NCBI GenBank assembly: GCA_028288585.1
Contig: JAQBNL010000058.1
Location: 1 to 52,502, forward strand
Source of the DNA: Chitinophagaceae bacterium
Lineage (GTDB): Bacteria; Bacteroidota; Bacteroidia; Chitinophagales; Chitinophagaceae
Length of the DNA: 52,502 bases
Direction of reading: 5' to 3'
The notes under the pieces were generated by a model that saw only the letters and a list, made by a program, of their open reading frames with translations, had not been told where the DNA came from and did no database searches. Of this stretch, positions 1-6,590 are shown piece by piece; position 1 is the stretch's first letter, and each line of letters opens with the position of its first letter. A program made the translations under genes and the position numbers.

Positions 1-495
1 TCACAAAAATATAAGCCTGCAGATGCCGGCAGTAAAGTTCATTTTACAATTAAGAATTTTGGAATAAATACAGGCGGCGATTTTTCAGGCTTATCAGGAA
101 ATATAAATTTTGTTCCCGCCAATATTATCACAAGCAGCTTTAATGTTTCAGTTAGTGCAAATACCGTGGATACCGATAATGGTATGAGAGATAAAGAACT
201 AAACGGCAAAACATATTTTGATGCTGAAAAATATCCCGAAATAACTATTACCTCTACAAAGGTCAACAGGACCAATAAGTCTGCGGCAAGCTGGTATTAT
301 TTTAGCGGCACGCTTACTATGCATGGTGTTACAAAGCCAATTGAATTTCCTTTTACAGCAATTAAAAAAGGAGATGATTATTTATTTGCCGGCAGCTTTA
401 CCATTAACCGTTTGGATTTTGGTGTTGGAAAAAATAGTTCTGTAATGAGCAACAGCGTAAAAGTTTCGCTGTCTGTTTTAGCTAAGAAAAGCTAA
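1..495 (+). CDS. YceI family protein, 5' truncated
   Basis: The frame is open from base 1, so the start and the signal peptide lie outside the window; 164 residues remain. The visible part is the YceI lipocalin-like barrel: a beta-rich pattern with KVHFTIKNFG near the cut end, then SANTVDTDNGMRDKEL, a KYPEITITSTKV strand, TMHGVTKPIEF and a closing FTINRLDFGVG segment. Known YceI proteins are secreted and bind long isoprenoid or amphiphilic molecules in a hydrophobic tunnel; the ligand here is unknown. The LysE-like gene follows 14 bases downstream on the same strand and may be co-transcribed. The first ATG inside the frame, at 166, is internal to the domain and is not the start. Confidence 0.9.
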   Translation, partial: SQKYKPADAGSKVHFTIKNFGINTGGDFSGLSGNINFVPANIITSSFNVSVSANTVDTDNGMRDKELNGKTYFDAEKYPEITITSTKVNRTNKSAASWYYFSGTLTMHGVTKPIEFPFTAIKKGDDYLFAGSFTINRLDFGVGKNSSVMSNSVKVSLSVLAKKS

Positions 496-509
496 TTTAG
501 TTTTTCAAT

Positions 510-1217
510 ATGCAACTTGCACGTGTTTTTTTTTGGGGAATGATGGTAAGCTTTCTCGGCTCTCTGCCATTAGGCACGCTCAATGTACTTGCCATGAAGA
601 TAAGCGTGGAGGAAGGAATTAAAAATGCAATCTATTTTTCCTGCGGCTCTTTATTAACCGAGATGATTTATGTGCGTATCTCTCTTGTGGGGGTTAACTG
701 GATACGCAAACAAAAGAAATTATTCCAGTGGCTTGAGTGGATAACATTGTTTATCGTAGTTGCTTTGGCTATCGGCAGTTTTATGACGGCAATCAAGCAC
801 CATCACACAGGCCAGCCTGTTGAAAATAATTTACCCGATATGCACCGGTTTTTACTGGGAATTTCTTTAAGCGCCATCAGCCCGATGCAGATACCATTTT
901 GGTTTGGATGGAGCACGGTTTTGTTTACCAAGAAAATTTTACAGCCTAACCATGCAAATTATAACCTGTACATTGTAGGCATTGGCCTTGGAACATTGAT
1001 GGGCAATTCTGTTTTTATTTTTGGTGGAAAATGGATGGTTGAAAAACTAAATGCCAACCAGAATATTTTAAACTATGTAATAGGAGGCATCTTCACGCTC
1101 ACTGCCATTATCCAGCTGATAAAAATATTAACGCATAAAGATGCTGCAGAAAAATTAGAGCACCTGGGAGCAAATGATAAAACTCCGATTGGTGATCCTT
1201 TACCTAATCCACAATAA
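510..1217 (+). CDS. LysE-type transporter family protein
   Basis: This is a 235-residue inner-membrane protein with about six hydrophobic segments. The N-terminal SFLGSLPLGTLNVLAMKIS resembles the first conserved helix of LysE/RhtB exporters, where a Pro-Gly turn precedes the next helix, and a second LysE-like stretch, ISLSAISPMQIPFWFGWS, lies near residues 119-136. Family members export amino acids or related small molecules; the substrate here cannot be read from sequence. The C-terminus is a short charged tail. Its last 14 bases overlap the 3' end of the convergent cupin gene, so no separate terminator fits between them. Confidence 0.75.
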   Translation: MQLARVFFWGMMVSFLGSLPLGTLNVLAMKISVEEGIKNAIYFSCGSLLTEMIYVRISLVGVNWIRKQKKLFQWLEWITLFIVVALAIGSFMTAIKHHHTGQPVENNLPDMHRFLLGISLSAISPMQIPFWFGWSTVLFTKKILQPNHANYNLYIVGIGLGTLMGNSVFIFGGKWMVEKLNANQNILNYVIGGIFTLTAIIQLIKILTHKDAAEKLEHLGANDKTPIGDPLPNPQ

Positions 1218-1533
1218 AAAGCTTACAGCCTTTTTTGGAAGAAGAACGGTGAGCTTCGCTGTCATCACCAACATGATACGTCATGCCTTTTTTCATTTTC
1301 ACTATTCTCCCGCCCTGTAATTCAGTTTTCATGCGGCCTTTAATGCAATAGATTACATGTCCTTTATTACACCAGTGGTCTGCACGGTAACCTGCAGAAT
1401 ATTCAACTATTCTAATTCTTATCTCATCCATCATAATGGTTTGCCAGGTTGCAAAACCTTTCTCGCCCTTATACTTAACCTTCTCAATTCCTTTCCAGGT
1501 AAAGGTCTTAAATGGATGCTGTGAAATTTTCAT
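1204..1533 (-). CDS. DHCW-motif cupin fold protein
   Basis: A 109-residue single-domain cupin. The motif ADHWCNKGHVIYCIKG (about residues 52-67) is the hallmark of the DHCW-motif cupin group, and the second beta-barrel half follows in KMKKGMTYHVGDDSEAHRS. Histidines in both halves could bind a metal, but catalysis is not established for the family. The protein has no signal peptide and is probably cytoplasmic. The ATG at 1533 starts just 8 bases inside the boundary of the 28-bp inverted repeat, so its native promoter may have been displaced or replaced by that element. The gene converges on and overlaps the LysE-like gene. Confidence 0.85.
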   Translation of the reverse strand: MKISQHPFKTFTWKGIEKVKYKGEKGFATWQTIMMDEIRIRIVEYSAGYRADHWCNKGHVIYCIKGRMKTELQGGRIVKMKKGMTYHVGDDSEAHRSSSKKGCKLFIVD

Positions 1534-1550
1534 TTAATGAATGTAGAAAA

Positions 1551-1569
1551 TATTTTGGTAACCGGCATT
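1551..1569 (+). repeat. Left 19-bp perfect terminal inverted repeat
   Basis: The sequence TATTTTGGTAACCGGCATT is the exact reverse complement of 2632-2650. Imperfect matching continues outward for nine more bases (1542-1550), with two mismatches. Confidence 0.85.
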
Positions 1570-1643
1570 GGATCTTGTGCATCTTCATTGGCGTCGCACT
1601 CTTGTACAGTGGTTCTTTATTCAACTTTTATTGCAGCGAAGAA

Positions 1644-1663
1644 TGTTGGTGAAAACACCAACA
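1644..1663 (+). repeat. Hairpin in repeat-rich tail of the XRE/DUF2975 unit
   Basis: The sequence TGTTGGTGAAAACACCAACA has an 8-bp perfect stem and a 4-base loop. It lies downstream of the XRE stop codon, so it could terminate that transcript. Its surroundings (about 1625-1695) repeat short variants of the same words (CGGCGAA, CCAATG, GTTAGCGGTTCG), a style common in intergenic repeats of this phylum. It has no U-tract in the minus direction, so a structural or recombination role is equally possible. Confidence 0.5.
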
Positions 1664-1680
1664 TCGGCGAAAAACCAATG

Positions 1681-1908
1681 TTAGCGGTTCGTTGTTCTTT
1701 TTTCTTTATTTACATATTCCAAAATGTCACCTGGTTGGCAGTCTAATGCTTTACAAATTGCGTCTAAGGTGCTAAAACGAATTGCTTTCGCCTTCCCCGT
1801 CTTTAAGATAGAAAGGTTAGATAATGTCAAATCAACTCTTTCAGAAAGTTCATTCAGAGAAATTTTTCGCTTTGCCATCATCACGTCTAAGTTTACAATA
1901 ATTGGCAT
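1681..1908 (-). CDS. XRE-type helix-turn-helix transcriptional regulator (YozG-like)
   Basis: A 75-residue one-domain Cro/C1-type DNA-binding protein. The segment KRKISLNELSERVDLTLSNL carries the first helices, and the recognition helix region follows in LSILKTGKAKAIRFSTLDAI; CQPGDILEY at the end is typical of the small YozG-like group. This start gives the usual full-length N-terminus (MPIIVNLDVMMAKRK). It sits 3 bases downstream of the DUF2975 gene on the same strand, the standard pairing for the two families, so they almost certainly form one transcript. The regulator probably acts on the dyad at 2422-2468 in front of the pair; this is inference. Confidence 0.92.
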   Translation of the reverse strand: MPIIVNLDVMMAKRKISLNELSERVDLTLSNLSILKTGKAKAIRFSTLDAICKALDCQPGDILEYVNKEKRTTNR

Positions 1909-1911
1909 AGC

Positions 1912-2391
1912 TTAAATTGTTAAGTCATTTTCAGATTTCATATCTATGGCATTTTGCAGGATTTTTTCAAATATTGCAGCAGCAGTTGCAACTACGATAC
2001 AAACAAAAGTAGTCACGATACAAATGGCAAGAAAACCCGCAGGGTCGTCCTCTTTATTATGGGATATTCTTATGTATAGTCCTGCCATCACAATTAAAAT
2101 ACTTAATATGATTGCACAATACTTTATACTCTTTAAAGTCCTAACAGAGTTTGATGAGAATATTTTATTTTGGCCGATGTATCCAAGTAATTTGAACGCC
2201 TTGTACAGCGCAACAAAAAAAGCGATTGATGTTGCGTATCCATACAAGATAAAAGGGTCAAAGTAAATGCTGAACAAGTCTAAGTTTGCGGCTCTTCCCT
2301 CGGTTAAGGGAAACCGAATCAAAATGGCAAGTGCCACAATGCCGATAAGCACGATGACTGCCTGAAGAAATATTATTGAAATTCTTTTCAT
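1912..2391 (-). CDS. DUF2975 membrane protein
   Basis: A 159-residue protein with four hydrophobic segments (about residues 5-25, 45-67, 88-108 and 119-145). The layout and the loop LGYIGQNKIFSSNSVRTLKSIKYCAI match DUF2975, a family almost always encoded next to a small XRE regulator. The molecular function is unknown; a membrane partner that senses or sequesters the regulator is a common suggestion, but nothing here proves it. It is the first gene of the two-gene unit, with the AT-rich dyad 31 bases upstream of its ATG. Confidence 0.88.
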   Translation of the reverse strand: MKRISIIFLQAVIVLIGIVALAILIRFPLTEGRAANLDLFSIYFDPFILYGYATSIAFFVALYKAFKLLGYIGQNKIFSSNSVRTLKSIKYCAIILSILIVMAGLYIRISHNKEDDPAGFLAICIVTTFVCIVVATAAAIFEKILQNAIDMKSENDLTI

Positions 2392-2421
2392 AATGATTTT
2401 GTGAATTTTAGATTATGCCGC

Positions 2422-2468
2422 AAATATAATAAATAATTATTGATAAACAATAAATATTTATTATATTT
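2422..2468 (-). promoter_or_regulatory. Extended dyad, probable operator of the DUF2975/XRE pair
   Basis: A perfect 14-bp inverted repeat (AAATATAATAAATA at 2422-2435, its complement at 2455-2468) surrounds an inner dyad, TTATTGATAAACAATAA, so almost the whole 47 bp is symmetric. It lies upstream of the DUF2975 start, where an autoregulated XRE protein would bind. The AT-rich content also suits a promoter. Confidence 0.55.
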
Positions 2469-2580
2469 AGAAAATATTGGAAAAGTAAACTGTTAGGATT
2501 AGTTGGCTCGTCAGCTACAATGACCGCTATTCGCTGCTTTGCGAAGTTTTATGCTCCCAAAGGTTTGCCGTATAAGAGAG

Positions 2581-2602
2581 TGACCCTTCGCCAGGCTCAG
2601 GA
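2581..2602 (+). repeat. Dispersed CCTTCGCCAGGCTCAG repeat, single copy
   Basis: The core ACCCTTCGCCAGGCTCAGG here recurs exactly inside the right arm of the inverted repeat at 41485-41582. It lies inside the right part of the XRE/DUF2975 unit, between the operator-like dyad and the terminal repeat. Confidence 0.6.
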
Positions 2603-2631
2603 TAAACTCCACGATGGTGCTATTAAATACA

Positions 2632-2650
2632 AATGCCGGTTACCAAAATA
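2632..2650 (-). repeat. Right 19-bp perfect terminal inverted repeat
   Basis: This is the exact reverse complement of 1551-1569. The imperfect extension runs to 2659, three bases short of the esterase stop codon at 2662-2664. Confidence 0.85.
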
Positions 2651-2661
2651 ATTTTTACAAT

Positions 2662-3441
2662 TTACTTATGTTGCCTGAACAGCCATTCCATCATTAGCTT
2701 ATCACTGTATGCACCCAGCCACGAAAAATGTCCAACCCCGGGATACACGGTAAGTCCGGGATGTGCACCGGCTTTGGTTAATGCGCCTGCCATATCAATT
2801 GAAAGCTGTGGATTTACTGCAGCATCTTCTGCCCCATGAAATATCCAGGCAGGGATATGCGCTATGGAAGATGCTTTTGATACATCGCCGCCGCCGCATA
2901 CAGGAACAGCTGCTGCAAATAAATGCGGGTATCGTTCAATGGCATCAAATGTTCCATAGCCCCCCATGGAAAGCCCGGTAATATATATCCGGTTAGTGTC
3001 AATTGAAGAATTTTTTATGAGCTGCTGAATAAGGGCAATTACAAGCTCCATAGGTTTGGATGGTGAGGGCTGTAAACGCATTTCCAAACTGTTTTTATTA
3101 TTGGTAAAATTGGCCCACTCCATGTTTGCCGGGCATTGCGGTGCAATAACAAATGCAGGATACATTCTCATAGCCTGGTCGTCTGCAAAATTCATCACGC
3201 CCCATTTTAATTGCGCCTCATTATCATTGCCACGTTCACCCGAACCATGCAAAAAAATTATCAGCGGGTACTTACGGAGCGGATCAGCATCAGGGAAAAG
3301 CTGCCGGTAGTTTAGCGTATCTCCCTTATTAATAAATTTATTAAAACTGAACCGGGATATTTGTGCATGTGTGAGGCTTACGCCTGTAATACAAAAAATA
3401 AGTAAGAATAAAGTGGTTGGTTTAATTTTAAAAAGATTCAT
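2662..3441 (-). CDS. Secreted alpha/beta-hydrolase (esterase/peptidase-like)
   Basis: A 259-residue protein with a cleavable signal peptide (about residues 1-26, ending THAQ). The oxyanion strand and loop are in LIIFLHGSGERG (60-71), the nucleophile elbow is GLSMGG with Ser158, and likely acid and base are Asp206 (GAEDAAV) and His238 (GVGHFSW), giving a complete catalytic triad. This is the layout of dienelactone-hydrolase or phospholipase/carboxylesterase-like proteins often annotated as predicted peptidases. The substrate is not predictable; feruloyl- or acetyl-ester hydrolysis is one possibility. Location is probably periplasmic. The stop codon lies directly beside the terminal repeat of the neighbouring unit. 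Confidence 0.85.
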   Translation of the reverse strand: MNLFKIKPTTLFLLIFCITGVSLTHAQISRFSFNKFINKGDTLNYRQLFPDADPLRKYPLIIFLHGSGERGNDNEAQLKWGVMNFADDQAMRMYPAFVIAPQCPANMEWANFTNNKNSLEMRLQPSPSKPMELVIALIQQLIKNSSIDTNRIYITGLSMGGYGTFDAIERYPHLFAAAVPVCGGGDVSKASSIAHIPAWIFHGAEDAAVNPQLSIDMAGALTKAGAHPGLTVYPGVGHFSWLGAYSDKLMMEWLFRQHK

Positions 3442-3484
3442 TTTATTTAATTTTAAAATAGAAATATAAATGCGGTAATCAAAA

Positions 3485-4810
3485 TCAACTCTCTGCTCTC
3501 ATCTCCTCTGCCCATTTATCTCTTTCATCAGGGCTAAATTTCCAGGGAGCAAAATTATTTTCAACATTGCTGAACATGGCATTCCATTCTGCAGGGGCAT
3601 TGCTTTCTTCCATCACCAGTGAGCGGCGCAGTTCTAAAATAATATCAAGCGGGTTGATGCTTACAGGGCATTCCTCAACACAAGCGTTGCAGGTGGTGCA
3701 GGCTCTCAGTTCTTCTGTGGTAATGTAATCATGCAAAAGTGTTTTGTTATCTGGAGTAAAGGTTTTATTAGTATTAATATTTCTTCCTACTTCTTCCATC
3801 CTGTCACGTGTGTCCATCATTATTTTACGGGGATTTAAAAGCTTCCCTGTTTTATTGGCCGGGCAGGCAACAGTGCATCGTCCGCATTCGGTACAACTGT
3901 AAGCATCCAAAAGATTTTTCCAGCTGAGATCAAAAATATCTTTTGCGCCAAATTTATGTGCTGCTTCTTCACCGCCTGTAGGCGCAAGCTCCGGTTTGAA
4001 CATGTAGGTAACTTCATTCTGCACGTTTTGCATATTCTCCATCTTTCCTTTCGGTTCCAGTCTTCCATAGTACGCATTTGGGAATGCCAGTAAAATATGA
4101 AGATGCTTGCTGTAAGGCAGATAATTTAAGAAAGCAAAAATGCCTGCAATGTGCAGCCACCAGCAGGTTCGTTCAAGAACTATTAATGTTGATGAAGAAA
4201 GATTTTGTAAGGAAGGTGCAATTAATCCTGATACAACAAAATTTCCATGATCAGCAAAATGTGGATTGCCCTGTAACTGTAAAGCCCTGTCGGCGGAATT
4301 CCATGTAAGGAAGAAAGTCATCAACAATATTTCTGTGATAAGAATATAATTGGCATCACTTCGTGGCCAGCCATCCAGTTCGTGTTTCATAAAGCGTTTA
4401 AGCTTTAAAATATTTCTTCTTGCTAAAAAGGCAACACAGACAGCGATAACACCAACAGCTAAAATTTCAAAAAAGTTTATCAGGAAAGAATATAATCCGC
4501 CTAAGGTTCCGGCAAACATCCGGTGTGTTCCAAACAAGCCATCCAGCACTATTTCCAGTATCTCGATATTAATAATGATAAAGCCTGCATAAATTATAAA
4601 GTGCATGAAAGCAACGAGAGGGTAGCGGAACATTTTCTTTTGCCCTAATGCAAGCAGCAAAAGATTTTTCCATCTTTCGGCAGGGCGGTCGCTGAGGTCT
4701 TTATCAACGCCCAAAAGAATATTTCTGCGTATCTCCTTTGCTTTTTTAGTGAAGAGCCAAACTGCAACAGCGGATAGCAGGAGAAATAATATTTGCTGGA
4801 CAATCTGCAT
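3485..4810 (-). CDS. Membrane-bound 4Fe-4S dicluster protein (HdrD/GlcF-like, N-terminal type)
   Basis: With the ATG at 4810 the protein has 441 residues; an in-frame GTG at 4834 would add eight unlikely residues. The N-terminal half has about five membrane spans, including a region resembling a nitrate-reductase gamma-like haem b subunit. The C-terminal half carries two ferredoxin motifs: CTECGRCTVACP (Cys306, 309, 312, 316) and CTTCNACVEECP (Cys371, 374, 377, 381). The family passes electrons between the quinone pool and a soluble CCG-domain (Fe-S) partner. That partner gene, usually next door, is absent here: only 43 bases separate this stop from the esterase start. Confidence 0.88.
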   Translation of the reverse strand: MQIVQQILFLLLSAVAVWLFTKKAKEIRRNILLGVDKDLSDRPAERWKNLLLLALGQKKMFRYPLVAFMHFIIYAGFIIINIEILEIVLDGLFGTHRMFAGTLGGLYSFLINFFEILAVGVIAVCVAFLARRNILKLKRFMKHELDGWPRSDANYILITEILLMTFFLTWNSADRALQLQGNPHFADHGNFVVSGLIAPSLQNLSSSTLIVLERTCWWLHIAGIFAFLNYLPYSKHLHILLAFPNAYYGRLEPKGKMENMQNVQNEVTYMFKPELAPTGGEEAAHKFGAKDIFDLSWKNLLDAYSCTECGRCTVACPANKTGKLLNPRKIMMDTRDRMEEVGRNINTNKTFTPDNKTLLHDYITTEELRACTTCNACVEECPVSINPLDIILELRRSLVMEESNAPAEWNAMFSNVENNFAPWKFSPDERDKWAEEMRAES

Positions 4811-4872
4811 GCAACGAATATAAACACCAATCACGAATTACACGAAAGAAGAAACACGAATTTTTAAAACAC

Positions 4873-4890
4873 TAACCTGCCGGCAGGTTA
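4873..4890. repeat. 18-bp perfect palindrome inside a CACGAA-rich tract
   Basis: TAACCTGCCGGCAGGTTA is fully self-complementary. It sits in the 113-bp gap upstream of the 4Fe-4S gene, in a tract (4831-4915) where ACACGAA occurs repeatedly on both sides. The related word GTGTAATTCGTG occurs again near 43320, upstream of tRNA-Cys. Confidence 0.6.
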
Positions 4891-4923
4891 CACGAATTAT
4901 AAATACACGAAATCTATTCCTGC

Positions 4924-5388
4924 TCAGATCATAGGCTCATGTTTCCTATTGGTCTTATCTTCTTCGTCAGGTATTTTAAATGAGAGGGGACCATTACCAA
5001 CTATTAAAAAATAAATAAGTAAAAGCAATATTAAAATAGAAAGGAATAATTCAGAATACGGCCTCAGCATATCGTGGTTACTGGTTACAAATATTATTGC
5101 ACCGATCAATACGGGTATTTGTACCAGGCATGCCAGTCGGGTAAACAAACCTAATATCAGCAGGATGCCGCCAATAGTATGTGCGAATGCAGCATATTGG
5201 GCAGCCATTAAAAAAGCAAAGTCACCAAATGGCGCCCTGTTCTTCATGGTAGTTGTTATTTCGCTCATGTTCATAAATACATCAATGCCTTTATAACAAA
5301 GAAATAAACCGAGGGCAATGCGAATAATGTCGAGCCATTTTGGGTGATGCCTGTCACCCCAAAGTTCAATGCGGTGTAGGAAATTCAT
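4924..5388 (-). CDS. DoxX family membrane protein
   Basis: A 154-residue integral membrane protein with four predicted helices. It matches the DoxX family: an N-terminal WLDIIRIALGLFLCYKGIDVF helix, AAQYAAFAHTIGGILLILGLFTRL in the middle, and a final helix before a polar tail. DoxX takes its name from a subunit of archaeal thiosulfate:quinone oxidoreductase, but most bacterial members have unknown roles in redox or membrane homeostasis. It is transcribed in the same direction as the 4Fe-4S gene but separated by a repeat-rich spacer, so an operon is uncertain. Confidence 0.88.
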   Translation of the reverse strand: MNFLHRIELWGDRHHPKWLDIIRIALGLFLCYKGIDVFMNMSEITTTMKNRAPFGDFAFLMAAQYAAFAHTIGGILLILGLFTRLACLVQIPVLIGAIIFVTSNHDMLRPYSELFLSILILLLLIYFLIVGNGPLSFKIPDEEDKTNRKHEPMI

Positions 5389-5524
5389 GTTATTAAATTT
5401 AAGGATGGAAAAGAGCTTTTCACAAATCTACTTATTTTATATAATGCTGTTGTAAAAAAATACAAGGATGTGCCGGGCAGATAATAGTAATTAATTTTTA
5501 ATTTATAGTTTTTGTATCCGGGAT

Positions 5525-6496
5525 TTAAAAATAGATCCAATGTCCTTTAAAGCTTCCATTTGAAAATTCAAGAGTGGGCGCCGGAAATTTAAAAGCGCTT
5601 AAAAAGGCAAACAGGAAGCGTACCGCTTTCTTATTGGTTTTTATTTTTGTAAAATCAATGTCCGGCGATAAAAACCATTGGCGATAGCGTTTAATATCAC
5701 TTCTGTCGAAAATTATATTTCCGTTTTTATCTTTTGCAATATTGCTTCTTGCCCCAAACAAACCTTCGGCACCGTAACCTACGGAAAGGCCTAACCATTT
5801 TGGGACTTTTAAATGTAACAATGATTGGATGTTTGCACTAGCCCAATACGTTTGTGCATTGTAATCCTTAATCAGGCTTTCGGCAAATGAGGAACCGTAT
5901 AAGCTGGTAGCCCTTGCTTCCAGATCAGGTTGTGAGTAACGTTTTTTGTGAATAGAAAATTTTAGCTTAATTCTTTGTTCATCCCAGGCAAGCTCCTGTG
6001 ATATTAAAGAGCCGGCACCCAAAACATTAGCAGTAAAATCTCCCCAGCTCCAGCCATATTCTGATGAAAATCCATCAAGGGTTTCAATTATAGTTTGATA
6101 GGCAGCGCCGCTCAATCCACCTATCCAGATTCTTTTTTTTCGTGAAAGGCCTGTCCAGCGCCACGCTTCTATACCGGCACGGCCTTCAATGTAAGAAGTA
6201 TAAATATGTCCCACTTTATCAACCTGTAACCATTCAGCATCATCATTAAAAAAATGAAAATTACTGCGGGGATATTTTGAATACCAAAAGCTATTTAACG
6301 CTATCATCATACTTCCATAAGCAGCAACACTTGCTGTAGCCACAAAACGTACCCTCTTTTTATTATAAGGATAAACAGTATAGCCGGCAGCAGTTATTTG
6401 CTGATAATGTGACGAATCAATTTTTAGCCGGATACTATCCTGGCAATAGGCTGTACTTGAAAATGCTAAACAGGTAATGACAATAATTAATCTCAT
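5525..6496 (-). CDS. DUF2279 family protein
   Basis: A 323-residue secreted protein with a signal peptide of about 18 residues (ending AYCQ). The conserved DUF2279 core is visible: WLQVDKVGHIYTSYIEGR, a Trp-rich IEAWRWTGL stretch and IIETLDGFSSEYGWSWGDF around residues 90-160, followed by NVLGAGSLISQE. The family resembles YfiM lipoproteins and is thought to sit in or near the outer membrane; no biochemical activity is known. The C-terminal half is beta-rich and ends in an aromatic residue (HWIYF), which would suit an outer-membrane barrel edge; that part is inference. Confidence 0.82.
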   Translation of the reverse strand: MRLIIVITCLAFSSTAYCQDSIRLKIDSSHYQQITAAGYTVYPYNKKRVRFVATASVAAYGSMMIALNSFWYSKYPRSNFHFFNDDAEWLQVDKVGHIYTSYIEGRAGIEAWRWTGLSRKKRIWIGGLSGAAYQTIIETLDGFSSEYGWSWGDFTANVLGAGSLISQELAWDEQRIKLKFSIHKKRYSQPDLEARATSLYGSSFAESLIKDYNAQTYWASANIQSLLHLKVPKWLGLSVGYGAEGLFGARSNIAKDKNGNIIFDRSDIKRYRQWFLSPDIDFTKIKTNKKAVRFLFAFLSAFKFPAPTLEFSNGSFKGHWIYF

Positions 6497-6590
6497 AGGG
6501 AATAACTCATCATATAAAAATACGGCAGTAAATGGTTTCAGGTTTCAAATAATCAAAATTCAATAACTTCCACCCTTCAAATAAATAAAT

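Larger units (their letters stand above)
1542..2659. mobile_element. Inverted-repeat-bounded unit carrying XRE and DUF2975 genes
   Basis: The bases at 1542-1569 and 2632-2659 are reverse complements at 26 of 28 positions, and the inner 19 are perfect (TATTTTGGTAACCGGCATT at 1551-1569). Between them lie only an XRE regulator, a DUF2975 membrane protein, an operator-like dyad and repeat-rich sequence. No transposase or integrase is present, and I could not find a clear target-site duplication. The unit fits snugly between the cupin start (1533) and the esterase stop (2662). It is best read as a non-autonomous, cassette-like insertion; calling it mobile is inference. Confidence 0.5.

Noticed and set aside
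1585-1700. Integron attC site
   Set aside because: The tract is structured and repeat-rich, but I could not find the canonical pair of 7-bp core sites and there is no integrase in the window.
1681-2391. Toxin-antitoxin pair reading of XRE/DUF2975
   Set aside because: DUF2975 is a four-helix membrane protein commonly paired with XRE; nothing in the sequence shows toxicity or a toxin fold.
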